Assembly: GCF_014651615.1 (NCBI RefSeq)
Contig: NZ_BMXF01000001.1
Coordinates: forward strand, 2,017,731-2,081,730
DNA length: 64,000 nt
Direction: 5' to 3'
DNA from: Persicitalea jodogahamensis
GTDB lineage: Bacteria > Bacteroidota > Bacteroidia > Cytophagales > Spirosomataceae
Under the pieces are notes generated by a model. It saw only the letters and a program-made list of their open reading frames with translations. It ran no database searches and was not told the origin of the DNA. The position numbers and the translations under genes are program-made. How positions within the stretch are numbered: the first letter of the stretch is position 1; each line of letters opens with the position of its first letter. Of this stretch, positions 1-8,267 are shown piece by piece.

Positions 1-192
1 GTCGGTAGCCCAGTTGCCGGGATCCATGTAGCCTACTGCCACCATCAGGCCGGGGCCAATGAAAGCGGCCATTTTTTTCCACCAACCTTTTCCCTCCGGT
101 ACGTTTATGGAAGCGTAAACCTCCGGCAGCGAAGGTAAAAGTTCGGAAGGCAAAGGTTTGCCTTCTTCCTGCAAGAGTGAATTTTTATGCAT
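1..192 (-). CDS. mntH: Nramp-family divalent metal transporter, N-terminal part (MntH)
   Basis: The reverse strand reads as an open frame of 64 codons from an ATG at 192 to the left window edge, so only the N-terminus is present. After a polar N-terminal tail of about 40 residues comes [19 protein letters not shown], the first-helix signature of Nramp/MntH proton-coupled Mn(II)/Fe(II) importers, with the DPGN metal-binding motif. It would act in the inner membrane. It is divergent from a DtxR/MntR-type repressor gene, with a palindromic operator candidate between them. That pairing is the usual MntR-mntH layout and supports manganese (or iron) uptake. Confidence 0.9.
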   Translation of the reverse strand, partial: MHKNSLLQEEGKPLPSELLPSLPEVYASINVPEGKGWWKKMAAFIGPGLMVAVGYMDPGNWATD

Positions 193-302
193 TTAAGGTT
201 ATTTAAGAATTCGGTTCAAAGCCAAAGGGATTCTGAGAAGGGTATTTTTAGCTGTCAGGTGCCTGAAATCAGGTATTTGCGGCCCCAAATCCCTTTCCGG
301 GG

Positions 303-310
303 CAAAGATA
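303..310 (-). promoter_or_regulatory. -7 promoter box for mntH
   Basis: On the minus strand these bases read TATCTTTG, an exact match to the Bacteroidota -7 consensus TAnnTTTG, about 110 bp before the mntH ATG. The palindrome at 320-335 lies where the -7/-33 spacer and -33 element should be, a geometry suited to repression. No clear TTG -33 box is visible. Confidence 0.5.
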
Positions 311-319
311 AAAAATATT

Positions 320-335
320 TTTAGACTAATCTAAA
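320..335. promoter_or_regulatory. Probable MntR/DtxR operator palindrome
   Basis: A perfect 16-bp inverted repeat, TTTAGACTAATCTAAA, lies in the AT-rich divergent region between mntH and the DtxR-family gene. It contains the TTAG...CTAA half-sites typical of DtxR/IdeR/MntR boxes. It sits just upstream of the mntH -7 box and upstream of the regulator's own -7 box, so one bound repressor could control both. The assignment to this regulator is inferred from position and motif resemblance. Confidence 0.6.
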
Positions 336-361
336 TCTTTTTAATTGCCACAAGTAAGCTG

Positions 362-369
362 TACTTTTG
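362..369 (+). promoter_or_regulatory. -7 promoter box for the DtxR-family gene
   Basis: TACTTTTG matches the Bacteroidota -7 consensus TAnnTTTG, with a possible TTG -33 element at 345-347 (spacing short, 14 bp). It overlaps the earliest in-frame TTG at 367, which excludes that codon as a start and supports the ATG at 409. Confidence 0.55.
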
Positions 370-408
370 CACGCTAAACCAACTCCCTGCCGATTTCATC
401 TCTTCGTC

Positions 409-1071
409 ATGGCGAATTCCTTCACAGAAGAAAACTACTTAAAGATCATCCATAACCTCTCCGGTCCCGAAGGGGCAGAGGTAAGCACCAACGCCCTGGC
501 AGAAGGTACGGCAACCCGTGCTGCATCAGTCACGGACATGCTGAAGAAGCTGGCAGAAAAGGGGCTGATCAATTACAAAAAGTACCAGGGCGTTACGCTG
601 ACGGAGATGGGCGAAAAACTGGCCCTCAAAATTATCCGCAAGCATCGGCTGTGGGAAGTTTTTCTGGTCGAGAAGCTGGGTTTTGGCTGGGACGAGGTGC
701 ACGACATCGCAGAAGAATTGGAACACATTCCGTCCGACCGTTTGGTGGACCGGCTGTCCGCATTTCTGGGCAACCCTCAGTTTGATCCGCACGGCGATCC
801 CATTCCTGACGCGAAGGGCAACATGCCCACTGCCGACTACCTGAAACTTTCGGAAGTCGAAATAGGGGATAAGGTGCTGATGATGGGTGTCCTTGACCAT
901 GAAACGCCATTTCTTCAACACCTCGACCGCTCGGGCATTATGCTCGGTTGCCGGATGGAGGTGAGGGAGATCAACGACTACGACAGGTCGGCACTGGTAC
1001 TTATCGATGACGTCAAGACATTGTTCATCAGTCAGGAAGTGTCGAAAAACCTACTCGTTCAACGCCTCTGA
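409..1071 (+). CDS. DtxR/MntR-family metal-dependent transcriptional repressor
   Basis: A 220-residue protein with the iron-dependent repressor fold. Residues 1-60 form the winged helix (MANSFTEENYLKII start, then a recognition region around AASVTDMLKKLAEKG). Residues 60-140 form the metal-binding/dimerisation domain, with KHRLWEVFLVEKLGF, a DEVHDIAEELEH metal-ligand stretch and the PHGDPIP signature. Residues 150-220 resemble the FeoA/SH3-like domain. The ATG at 409 was chosen because the upstream TTG lies inside the promoter box. It is divergent from mntH and is probably the Mn(II)- or Fe(II)-sensing repressor of both genes. It is followed 11 bp later by a permease gene. Whether it senses Mn or Fe cannot be told from sequence alone. 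Confidence 0.88.
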   Translation: MANSFTEENYLKIIHNLSGPEGAEVSTNALAEGTATRAASVTDMLKKLAEKGLINYKKYQGVTLTEMGEKLALKIIRKHRLWEVFLVEKLGFGWDEVHDIAEELEHIPSDRLVDRLSAFLGNPQFDPHGDPIPDAKGNMPTADYLKLSEVEIGDKVLMMGVLDHETPFLQHLDRSGIMLGCRMEVREINDYDRSALVLIDDVKTLFISQEVSKNLLVQRL

Positions 1072-1082
1072 GGCTCTCCGAA

Positions 1083-2159
1083 TTGAAAATCCTGGATCGT
1101 TACATCCTTAAGAATCTGCTGGTCACTTTCCTGTTCGTGGCGTTCGTCATCGTGTTCATCATCTGCATGATCGACTACACGGAAAAGGTAGACGACTTTC
1201 TCGAAAAGAAGGCACCGACCTCTGCCATCATTTTCGATTACTACCTCAATCTGGTACCATATTGGATCAACTACATCAGTCCGCTGATGGTCTTCATCGC
1301 CACGGTTTTCTTTACTTCACGCATGGCGGCCCGCACCGAGATCATCGCGATCCTGAGCAGTGGCATCAGCTTTGGGCGGCTGCTGGTCCCTTATCTGATG
1401 GGGGCGACGATTATCGGGGGAGTGATGTTCGGGCTGGTAGGTTGGGTGTTGCCCAAAGCCAATAAAATCAGAAATGAATTTGAGCAAAAGTACGTCAAGG
1501 ACGAGTTTTATTTTGACGGGCGCAACGTCCACATCAAGGTTGCGCCCAATGTGTACGCCTACCTCGAAAGCTACAATGTGGCAACCAAGACGGGGAACAA
1601 GTTCACGCTGGAAACCGTCGTGGGCAACGAACTCAAAAGTAAACTGACCGCCGACAAGATCGAATGGCAACCCGAAAAGAACAAGTGGGCTTTGAAGAAC
1701 TACCGCATCCGCAATCTTGAAAAGCAGAACGAGGCGCTAAGCTTTGGGGTCGAAAAAGATACGCTCATCAATCTGAGTCCTAAGGATTTCGAGAGTGACT
1801 ATAATCTATTCGAGACCTTCACGCTACCCGAACTCAATGCTTACATCGACCTCCTGAAAAGCAGGGGTTCCGACGGTTTGGAGGTCTATCTGATCGAAAA
1901 GTACACCCGCTTCACACAGCCTTTCGCCATGCTGATTCTGACCGCCATCGGTCTTATCGTCTCGGGCCGCAAGAGCCGGCAGGGGGTGGGGCTGCAGATC
2001 GCACTCGGCTTTGCTTTAGCGTTCATCTATATCCTCTTCTTTTTACTTTCGAAAGGCGTGGCTGAGTCGGGTAATATCAATACGCTGCTGGCGGTGTGGC
2101 TGCCGAATATTGTCTTCACTTTCGTAGGGCTGGGACTTTTCAAAACATTGCCGCGATGA
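1083..2159 (+). CDS. LptF/LptG (YjgP/YjgQ) family lipopolysaccharide-export permease
   Basis: A 358-residue inner-membrane protein with the family layout: membrane helices near residues 10-30, 55-75 and 100-120, a large periplasmic beta-jellyroll-like region (about 130-265), and three C-terminal helices. The N-terminus MKILDRYILKNLLVTF is the classic LptG-like start and requires the TTG codon at 1083, since no ATG fits. The family forms the LptB2FG ABC exporter that extracts LPS from the inner membrane. It lies 11 bp after the DtxR-like gene and overlaps the next gene by ATGA. The choice between LptF and LptG is not certain. Confidence 0.88.
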   Translation: MKILDRYILKNLLVTFLFVAFVIVFIICMIDYTEKVDDFLEKKAPTSAIIFDYYLNLVPYWINYISPLMVFIATVFFTSRMAARTEIIAILSSGISFGRLLVPYLMGATIIGGVMFGLVGWVLPKANKIRNEFEQKYVKDEFYFDGRNVHIKVAPNVYAYLESYNVATKTGNKFTLETVVGNELKSKLTADKIEWQPEKNKWALKNYRIRNLEKQNEALSFGVEKDTLINLSPKDFESDYNLFETFTLPELNAYIDLLKSRGSDGLEVYLIEKYTRFTQPFAMLILTAIGLIVSGRKSRQGVGLQIALGFALAFIYILFFLLSKGVAESGNINTLLAVWLPNIVFTFVGLGLFKTLPR

Positions 2160-3055
2160 ACGACGAATCGCCGCCGCTACGCTCGTACCTGCAATTGCAT
2201 TTCCTCGTTCTGATTTGGGGTTTTACGGCGATTCTTGGCTTGTTGGTCACCATTGCTCCTGCCGCATTGGTGCTGTATCGCACGGTGCTGGCGGCGTTGG
2301 GGCTGGCGGCAGTTATTTCCTTACAGAATAAAAATTTCCGCGTAAGCCGGCGACAGCTATTTCGCATGATGGCCGTCGGGACGCTGCTTTCCACGCACTG
2401 GATTCTTTTTTTTGCCTCGGCGCGTGTCTCAACGGCCTCGGTTTGCCTGGCAGGAATGTCCACCACCTCTCTCTGGACGAGTTTCGTGGAGCCGCTCGTG
2501 GGAAAAAAACGGGTAAATCCCCTGGAAGTGCTTTTAGGACTAGTGGCCCTGGCCGGATTGTACCTGGTCTTTCATTTCGAGTTCGATCACGCACTTGGAC
2601 TGCTGCTGGCTCTGGGCTCGGCTTTTCTGGCGGCATGCTTCACCGTGGCCAACAGCCATTTTGTAAAGCAGAACGATGCCTTTGTCATTACTTTTTACGA
2701 AATGATCGGGGCAAGCGTCTGCTCGCTGCTTTTCGTTTTTTTGTTTGAAAAGTACCAGCTCAACAATGCGCTGCCGCTATGGCCCGTCCCAGCCGATTGG
2801 CCCTGGATTCTGATCCTGGCGCTGGTCTGTACAGTGTACGCCTATTCGATGGGCACGCATCTCATGAAGCAGTTTTCGGCTTATATGCTGAGCCTGACTG
2901 TCAACCTCGAACCCGTGTACGGTATCGCTCTGGCCTTCCTTATTTTTGGGGAGAAAGAACGGATGACCGCCGGATTTTACCTGGGGACCCTGGTGATTCT
3001 GGCGGCCGTGCTGGCGTATCCCATTCTCCTCCGGCGCAAGCGGGCATCGGTTTAA
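2156..3055 (+). CDS. EamA/DMT-superfamily transporter
   Basis: About 299 residues with ten predicted membrane helices in two repeats of five (EamA domains roughly 12-140 and 155-290), the 10-TMS drug/metabolite transporter architecture. The second repeat carries the usual TVNLEPVYGIALAFLIFGE stretch. The start is the ATG of an ATGA overlap with the LptF/G stop, which indicates translational coupling. A longer in-frame TTG start at 2096 would run deep into the upstream gene and is less likely. The substrate cannot be deduced. Confidence 0.85.
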   Translation: MNDESPPLRSYLQLHFLVLIWGFTAILGLLVTIAPAALVLYRTVLAALGLAAVISLQNKNFRVSRRQLFRMMAVGTLLSTHWILFFASARVSTASVCLAGMSTTSLWTSFVEPLVGKKRVNPLEVLLGLVALAGLYLVFHFEFDHALGLLLALGSAFLAACFTVANSHFVKQNDAFVITFYEMIGASVCSLLFVFLFEKYQLNNALPLWPVPADWPWILILALVCTVYAYSMGTHLMKQFSAYMLSLTVNLEPVYGIALAFLIFGEKERMTAGFYLGTLVILAAVLAYPILLRRKRASV

Positions 3056-3090
3056 ACTGCACCGAAGTTCGGGGGTTTGGCTTTTCCTGC

Positions 3091-3098
3091 TAATTTTG
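3091..3098 (+). promoter_or_regulatory. -7 promoter box before the first GT2 gene
   Basis: TAATTTTG matches TAnnTTTG and lies 20 bp before the ATG at 3119. The nearest TTTG upstream (3076-3079) is only 11 bp away, so the -33 element is poor. Confidence 0.4.
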
Positions 3099-3118
3099 CC
3101 CCACCAAACGACGACCCT

Positions 3119-4069
3119 ATGAATTCAGCGCGCCTGCTGCTGGTACTGCCCTGCTATAACGAGGAAGCGATTCTGCACCACACCTATGCGACGTTGAAGC
3201 ACTATTTCGCCGAAATCGTGGGCAATGGACTCATCAGCCCGGATAGCAAAATATGCTTTGTCAATGACGGTAGCCGCGACCGTACCTGGGAAATCATCGC
3301 TGACATTGCGGCGGGTGACCCGACGGTAATCGGCGTGAAGCTATCCCGTAATTTTGGCCATCAAAGTGCCATTCTGGCGGGGCTGGAACACCACGTAGAC
3401 GATTTCGACTGCTTCATCACGCTTGATGCCGATTTGCAGGACGATATCCACGCCATGACGGGTATGCTGGAAAAACACCGCGACGGGGCCATGATCGTGT
3501 ACGGCGTGCGCAATGACCGCACTACCGATAGCTGGTTCAAACGCGTGACCGCCGAGGGCTTTTACACCGTTATGCAGAAAATGGGCGTTCCGGTCGTCTT
3601 CAACCACGCCGACTTCCGGCTCATGGATCGCCGGGTGCTTCAGGAGCTGGGCAATTTTCGGGAAATCAATCTTTTCCTGCGAGGCATAGTACCGTTGGTG
3701 GGCTTCCGGAGCGAGCAGGTTTTTTACAAAAGACTGGATCGCCTGGCCGGCGAAACCAAGTACCCTCTCCGGAAAATGGTGCTCTTTGCCTGGAACGGAA
3801 TCACTTCATTTTCCACGTTTCCGATGCGCCTGGTACTTTACTTCGGCGTGTTCAACTTCGTGGTCGCGATGGCCATTTTTGTGTACATCCTGACTTCCTA
3901 CCTGTTTGGCTTCACCGTACCGGGCTGGACGTCCACAATGCTTCCCATTACTTTCTTCAGTGGTTCCAATATGATGGCGCTCGGGCTGATTGGCGAGTAC
4001 ATTGGCAAAATATACGAGGAGGTAAAGGCCCGCCCCCGCTACATTATTGAAAAAGTGGTGCATGACTGA
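3119..4069 (+). CDS. Polyprenyl-phosphate glycosyltransferase, GT2 (GtrB/DPM1-like)
   Basis: 316 residues. The N-terminal GT2/GT-A domain (about 5-230) has the LVLPCYNEE start, the FVNDGSRDRT nucleotide-binding motif, NFGHQSAI and the metal-binding TLDADLQDD. Two C-terminal membrane helices (about 240-265 and 275-300) and an IGEYIGKIYEEVKARPRY tail follow. This is the architecture of enzymes that transfer a sugar from a nucleotide donor to undecaprenyl phosphate at the cytoplasmic face. The ATG at 3119 is preferred over an upstream TTG at 3077 that would sit before the promoter box. It overlaps the next gene by 8 bp. It likely supplies a lipid-linked sugar to the following GT-C-like membrane protein. 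Confidence 0.88.
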   Translation: MNSARLLLVLPCYNEEAILHHTYATLKHYFAEIVGNGLISPDSKICFVNDGSRDRTWEIIADIAAGDPTVIGVKLSRNFGHQSAILAGLEHHVDDFDCFITLDADLQDDIHAMTGMLEKHRDGAMIVYGVRNDRTTDSWFKRVTAEGFYTVMQKMGVPVVFNHADFRLMDRRVLQELGNFREINLFLRGIVPLVGFRSEQVFYKRLDRLAGETKYPLRKMVLFAWNGITSFSTFPMRLVLYFGVFNFVVAMAIFVYILTSYLFGFTVPGWTSTMLPITFFSGSNMMALGLIGEYIGKIYEEVKARPRYIIEKVVHD

Positions 4070-5489
4070 TCTTTTCAAAAAATATCGGAAGGAAGGTAAT
4101 GTCTTCAACCTGCTGCTGCTGGCGTTTGTCCTGCTGCCGCTTCTGGTGCTGTCGTACTTCAACCATCCATCCGCCGCCGACGATTACGGCTACATTGATA
4201 CCGTTTTCAAATTCGGTTGGCAGGAAGCGATGCATTACTACTACACGGGCTGGACCGGGCGGTACTTTGGCATCTTTCTCAATCACTCCAATCCACTGTT
4301 GTTTCATTCCATCGTGGGTTTCAAGGTTCTGCCCGTACTTCTTTTGTTGTGGCTGGTGGCCGCATTTTATGGACTGGCGCGTCATCTTACGCCCACGCTT
4401 TCCAGATTGGCACACCTGGGTTTTGCGGGGGTACTTTATTTTCTCTTCATCCTGCAAATACCGAGTCTGGCGGGGTTTTTCTACTGGATGGCTGCTTTCG
4501 TGACCTACACCATTCCAAGTATCCTGACTTTCGGCTGGGTCATCGTCGTACTGCGCTGGTACAGGCTGGAAACCAAATGGATGAAAATCCTGACCGGCAT
4601 CCTGGCGGGCTTTCTGGTTTTTGCTGTCATTGGTTCCAGTGAGGCCAATCTGCTCACCATGCTGTTGTTGATTGCGGGCTATTGTGGATTCAGGCTTTTG
4701 TTTCAACGACAAATCGACGGACTGATGGTGGGGGTAGTTGCTGCGGCTGCCCTGGGTTGTTACCTGTACTTCACGGCACCGGGACTGGATGTGCGTCTGG
4801 GGGGCAATCCTCTGGGCGGTAACATTCCGTTGTCTTTTCTGAATGCCTTCCGGATGTTAGGGATAGTGACTTTGGGCTGGATCACAAAAACGCCGTTACT
4901 GCTGTTTACGGCGGCCTGGTTGCTGGTACTTTCGCGGATCACCCCACAGGCCCGAGCTCGCTTTGCGGTGCCGTTTTGGTACGTCTTCCTGCTTTACGTC
5001 GGCATTCTGGCCGCGCAGCTTTTTACTTCCTATTACGGCATCGGCATCGATCCCACGGAGCGGGAAGTCAATCTGGTCTATTTGTTTTTTCTGGTTGGGT
5101 GGTTTTATGTATTTGGCGTTTTATATCAGTGGGCAAGCCGAAAGCTGGATTTGCCCGGAATGTCTGTGATTTCCCAATACATCCTTATCGGCTTGCTGGG
5201 GTTGCAGGTGATTTTTTCAACCTACCAAAGTGCCAGCGTGAGGGCGGCCTATGGCGACTTACTCAGCGGAAGGGCCGCTGCCTACGACGCCGAGCTTTAC
5301 CGCCGCTACGAGCTCATCGAATCGTCCACTGAGTCTGTGGTCTATTTGCCTGCGCTCAAAAACCGCCCCCAGTCTCTCTATGTTGATGACATTAACCAGA
5401 ATCACAATCATTGGTGGAACAGGCTGATGGCCGGATACTTCGGCAAGGAGGCGATCTATATGAAAGAGGAAACCCTATCCGATGAGTAA
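4062..5489 (+). CDS. Multi-pass membrane protein, probable GT-C-type glycosyltransferase (DUF6056-like)
   Basis: 475 residues with roughly eleven hydrophobic helices. After the first helix the extracytoplasmic loop carries PSADDYGY, an acidic Asp-Asp motif in the position used by GT-C glycosyltransferases that take polyprenyl-phosphate sugars. A soluble C-terminal tail of about 90 residues follows the last helix. The start ATG overlaps the GT2 stop by 8 bp and the end overlaps the next gene by 8 bp, so the three are translationally coupled. A GtrC-like role, transferring the sugar made by the preceding GtrB-like enzyme to a surface glycan, is inferred from fold and context. The sequence family is only tentatively recognised. 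Confidence 0.6.
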   Translation: MTDLFKKYRKEGNVFNLLLLAFVLLPLLVLSYFNHPSAADDYGYIDTVFKFGWQEAMHYYYTGWTGRYFGIFLNHSNPLLFHSIVGFKVLPVLLLLWLVAAFYGLARHLTPTLSRLAHLGFAGVLYFLFILQIPSLAGFFYWMAAFVTYTIPSILTFGWVIVVLRWYRLETKWMKILTGILAGFLVFAVIGSSEANLLTMLLLIAGYCGFRLLFQRQIDGLMVGVVAAAALGCYLYFTAPGLDVRLGGNPLGGNIPLSFLNAFRMLGIVTLGWITKTPLLLFTAAWLLVLSRITPQARARFAVPFWYVFLLYVGILAAQLFTSYYGIGIDPTEREVNLVYLFFLVGWFYVFGVLYQWASRKLDLPGMSVISQYILIGLLGLQVIFSTYQSASVRAAYGDLLSGRAAAYDAELYRRYELIESSTESVVYLPALKNRPQSLYVDDINQNHNHWWNRLMAGYFGKEAIYMKEETLSDE

Positions 5490-7245
5490 AACCCGTAACC
5501 GACTGCTGTTGATTTTCGGGTTGCTGCCCGTTGTTTTGTTCATCTTTGTTGTCGTCAGGTACTCGGTAAACGTTCCCTGGTTTGATGATTTCGATCCTTT
5601 TCCTGATTTTCTGCGAAAATGGATTCTGAGCGAAGGATTCAGCGAGAAAATAAAACTGCTTTTTCAACCCAATAATGAGCATCGTATGGTATTCGGCAAA
5701 GGGATTGCCGTAGCCTACTACGCAGTGACGGGGGAGCTCAATTTTACCTTCCTGCACATCGCAGGAATGGTTTTCACCCTCGGCACGCTGCTCCTGATCT
5801 GGAAGGCTTTCCGCTGGGCCAAACTACCCCCGTACTTTTTCTTACCCGTGCCTTTTTTGCTCTTCCAGCTACAGTATCATCTCATTTTTTTGTGGGCAAT
5901 ATGCAGTTTGCAGCATCAGCCGGTAGTATTTTTTGTGTGCCTTTCCATGTTCCTGCTGGCAAAAAATCGTCTTGGCCTGGCGATTCTGGCCGCTTTGTGC
6001 GCCAATTTTGCCATGAGCAACGGTATTTTCGTTTGGGTGGGCGGCGCAGGGGTGTTGTTGTTCCAAACCCGATATCGGGGGCTCGTGGTTTGGTTGCTGA
6101 GCGGTGCCGTGGCCGTTGCGCTCTATTTCTCAGGCATGAGTAGTTTGAACAACGAGTCGAGTCTCGGTTTTTTCTTTCAAAATCCTCACTTGACTTTTCT
6201 AGGTTTCTTTGCTTTCCTCGGTGGCCTTTTCGACCTCGTGCCCGATCGCTCCATTCAAGTCCGCACTGCCCTACCCATTTTGATGGGCATGATGGTCATG
6301 ATTTGGGTGGCCGTTTGGTTACTGAGCTACCTGTGGCCCTGGCTCCGGCGCACTTTGAATTGGACCAAGAAAGTCCCGTCCTGGGTGCATTCCTTTGCTG
6401 TGTCGTCCGAAAAATCTGACGGAGCCACGCTTGGTCGGGCCGCGTCTGGTCGGACCACGTTTGGTCGAGAAGCACTTGGGTACTTCTGTTTGGGCATTAT
6501 GCTTTTTTTGCTGACCAATGCCGGAGTAATCGCCTTGCTACGGCCGCGCTTTGGCTTTTTTGTCATGGTGGTGAGCAATTACAAAATCTACCCCGCGCTG
6601 TTTCTTGTCGTCAGCTATCTGGCTTTCGTAAACAGCACCGAAGGACGTTGGCAAAAAGCAGGATTTAAATTGGGACTCGCCGTGAGCGTTGTGATTTATG
6701 GCCTGACTTTCATCCATTATGGCCCCTCGATTTCGGAAAGGCGCAAGTACTTACTCACCAATGCATACAACCAGGAACATCATGGCTTCGGCCTGGGCCA
6801 TGTTCCCGGGTCGCCCCAGGCGATTTATGTGGATTCGCTGATGCAGTTCATGACGGAACGCCAAATTTACAACTACCCCGACACCTTTGAGCCGCTGGCC
6901 AGGCAGATACGAAATGCAGCCTCTGGCTCGCCCGATTCGCTCCGTTTTACCATGGAGAAAATTCCGCAAGGGCTGCTGGTCACCGAACCGGGCGCAGAAA
7001 TTCCGGCCGGATTCGATTCCGGGGCCTATGTTTTTCTAAGGAACAGAGCCAGTATTTATATTTTTAAGCTCAATCAACGTCCTTATTCAGGACGAAATGT
7101 ACTGAAACATTACGCGCCGGGTTTGGAAACGGTCATTCCGTACGAAGCGTTTCCCTCCGGCACTTACGATTGGGGGATTTTGTTTACTCCCGGCCCGGAA
7201 GCTACCGGCCGCTCCTTCGTGGCCGGGAACATGACCTTGCCCTGA
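5482..7245 (+). CDS. Multi-pass membrane protein, probable GT-C-type glycosyltransferase
   Basis: 587 residues, with about ten membrane helices over residues 5-430 and a soluble C-terminal domain of about 150 residues. The first extracytoplasmic loop contains PWFDDFD, an Asp-Asp pair placed as in GT-C enzymes and in the preceding paralogue-like gene. Around residues 315-330 a low-complexity stretch (SGRTTFGREALG) is encoded by three tandem 15-bp repeats. The start overlaps the upstream stop by 8 bp. A role in decorating a cell-surface glycan is inferred from neighbours. No specific family assignment is certain. Confidence 0.55.
   Translation: MSKTRNRLLLIFGLLPVVLFIFVVVRYSVNVPWFDDFDPFPDFLRKWILSEGFSEKIKLLFQPNNEHRMVFGKGIAVAYYAVTGELNFTFLHIAGMVFTLGTLLLIWKAFRWAKLPPYFFLPVPFLLFQLQYHLIFLWAICSLQHQPVVFFVCLSMFLLAKNRLGLAILAALCANFAMSNGIFVWVGGAGVLLFQTRYRGLVVWLLSGAVAVALYFSGMSSLNNESSLGFFFQNPHLTFLGFFAFLGGLFDLVPDRSIQVRTALPILMGMMVMIWVAVWLLSYLWPWLRRTLNWTKKVPSWVHSFAVSSEKSDGATLGRAASGRTTFGREALGYFCLGIMLFLLTNAGVIALLRPRFGFFVMVVSNYKIYPALFLVVSYLAFVNSTEGRWQKAGFKLGLAVSVVIYGLTFIHYGPSISERRKYLLTNAYNQEHHGFGLGHVPGSPQAIYVDSLMQFMTERQIYNYPDTFEPLARQIRNAASGSPDSLRFTMEKIPQGLLVTEPGAEIPAGFDSGAYVFLRNRASIYIFKLNQRPYSGRNVLKHYAPGLETVIPYEAFPSGTYDWGILFTPGPEATGRSFVAGNMTLP
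6425..6469 (+). repeat. Three tandem 15-bp in-frame repeats
   Basis: Three consecutive degenerate copies, CCACGCTTGGTCGGG, CCGCGTCTGGTCGGA and CCACGTTTGGTCGAG, with a fading fourth. They encode a repeated x-x-x-G-R pattern in the linker before a membrane helix of the host protein. Unit length is a multiple of three, so copy-number changes would keep the frame. Confidence 0.75.
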
Positions 7246-7270
7246 TTTAGCACTTCTAGAACGGAAAACG

Positions 7271-7278
7271 TACTTTTG
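7271..7278 (+). promoter_or_regulatory. -7 promoter box before the second GT2 gene
   Basis: TACTTTTG, an exact TAnnTTTG match, lies 26 bp before the TTG start at 7305. TTTAG at 7246-7250 could serve as a weak -33 element at about 20 bp spacing. This suggests a second transcription start inside the glycan block. Confidence 0.5.
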
Positions 7279-7304
7279 TGCGCTAATCCTGCTCCGCCAT
7301 TATC

Positions 7305-8267
7305 TTGAACAACCTCCCTCAAATATCCATCGTAGCACCGCTCTACAACGAAGCCGAAACGTTTCCCCATTTGGTGGAGCGACTCAACGCGCTGATGGAC
7401 AGTATGAGCCTGACGATCGAAATTGTTCTGATCGACGACGGCAGCCGGGATGCTACGCCTACACTCATGCGCCAGTTGGCGCTGCTCGATGCCCGCTATC
7501 ATTGCGTTTTTCTGTCCCGCAACCATGGCCATCAGCTGGCCCTCTCGGCCGGTATTGCCTCGGCACGGGCCACGGAAGCTCTTTTTGTGATCGACGGCGA
7601 CTTACAGGATCCCCCCGAATTGCTGCCGGATTTCTATCGGGAAATGCAGCAGGGCTATGATGTAGTGTACGCCGTACGTCGCAAACGAAAGGAAAATGTA
7701 TTTAAAAAAGGGGCGTATTTCCTTTTCTATCGCCTGTTGAAATCTATTTCGTACGTCGATATTCCGCTGGATAGTGGTGATTTTGCGCTCATTAGCCGGC
7801 GGGTAGCGGACGTGCTCATCAAAATGCCCGAGGAGAGCCGCTACCTGCGCGGGATGCGGTCCTGGGTGGGTTTCCAGCAGAAAGGGTTCGAATATGAACG
7901 TGATGAACGGCTGGCGGGAGAATCCAAGTACTCGTTAAAAATGCTCTTTGCCCTGGCCTATAACGGTATCTTCAATTTCAGCGAGTTTCCGATCAAGTTC
8001 ATGACCCGCACCGGCGCGGTGGCAATCGTGATCTCGCTTATTTATTTTATCATTACAGTCATAAAAAAGCTCTTTTTCACCGAAGTGATCGAAGGCTTCA
8101 CGGCGTTGCTGTTCGTCATCATTCTGTTCAGCGGCGTGCAGCTGCTGGCTCTGGGCATTATCGGGGAATACGTCCTCCGTATTTTTTTTCAGGCCAAGAA
8201 CCGCCCGCTGTTTATTGTAAAAGAAGAGATCGTCAATAGCGAGTACGTCAAGGCCGATGCTGTTTAA
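7305..8267 (+). CDS. Polyprenyl-phosphate glycosyltransferase, GT2 (GtrB/DPM1-like)
   Basis: 320 residues. The GT-A domain (about 5-225) shows IVAPLYNEAETF, VLIDDGSRDATP, LSRNHGHQLALSAG and the metal-binding VIDGDLQDPPEL. Two membrane helices follow (about 240-262 and 268-292), with an IIGEYVLRIFFQAKNRPLF tail. It probably charges undecaprenyl phosphate with a sugar or aminosugar. It is similar in plan to the GT2 at 3119 but divergent in sequence, so two different lipid-linked donors may be made. The start is a TTG codon with no usable ATG nearby. It overlaps the MBOAT gene by 11 bp. Confidence 0.87.
   Translation: MNNLPQISIVAPLYNEAETFPHLVERLNALMDSMSLTIEIVLIDDGSRDATPTLMRQLALLDARYHCVFLSRNHGHQLALSAGIASARATEALFVIDGDLQDPPELLPDFYREMQQGYDVVYAVRRKRKENVFKKGAYFLFYRLLKSISYVDIPLDSGDFALISRRVADVLIKMPEESRYLRGMRSWVGFQQKGFEYERDERLAGESKYSLKMLFALAYNGIFNFSEFPIKFMTRTGAVAIVISLIYFIITVIKKLFFTEVIEGFTALLFVIILFSGVQLLALGIIGEYVLRIFFQAKNRPLFIVKEEIVNSEYVKADAV

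Noticed and set aside
367-408. Upstream in-frame TTG start for the DtxR-family gene
   Set aside because: The codon lies inside the TACTTTTG promoter box, and homologues begin at the ATG at 409.
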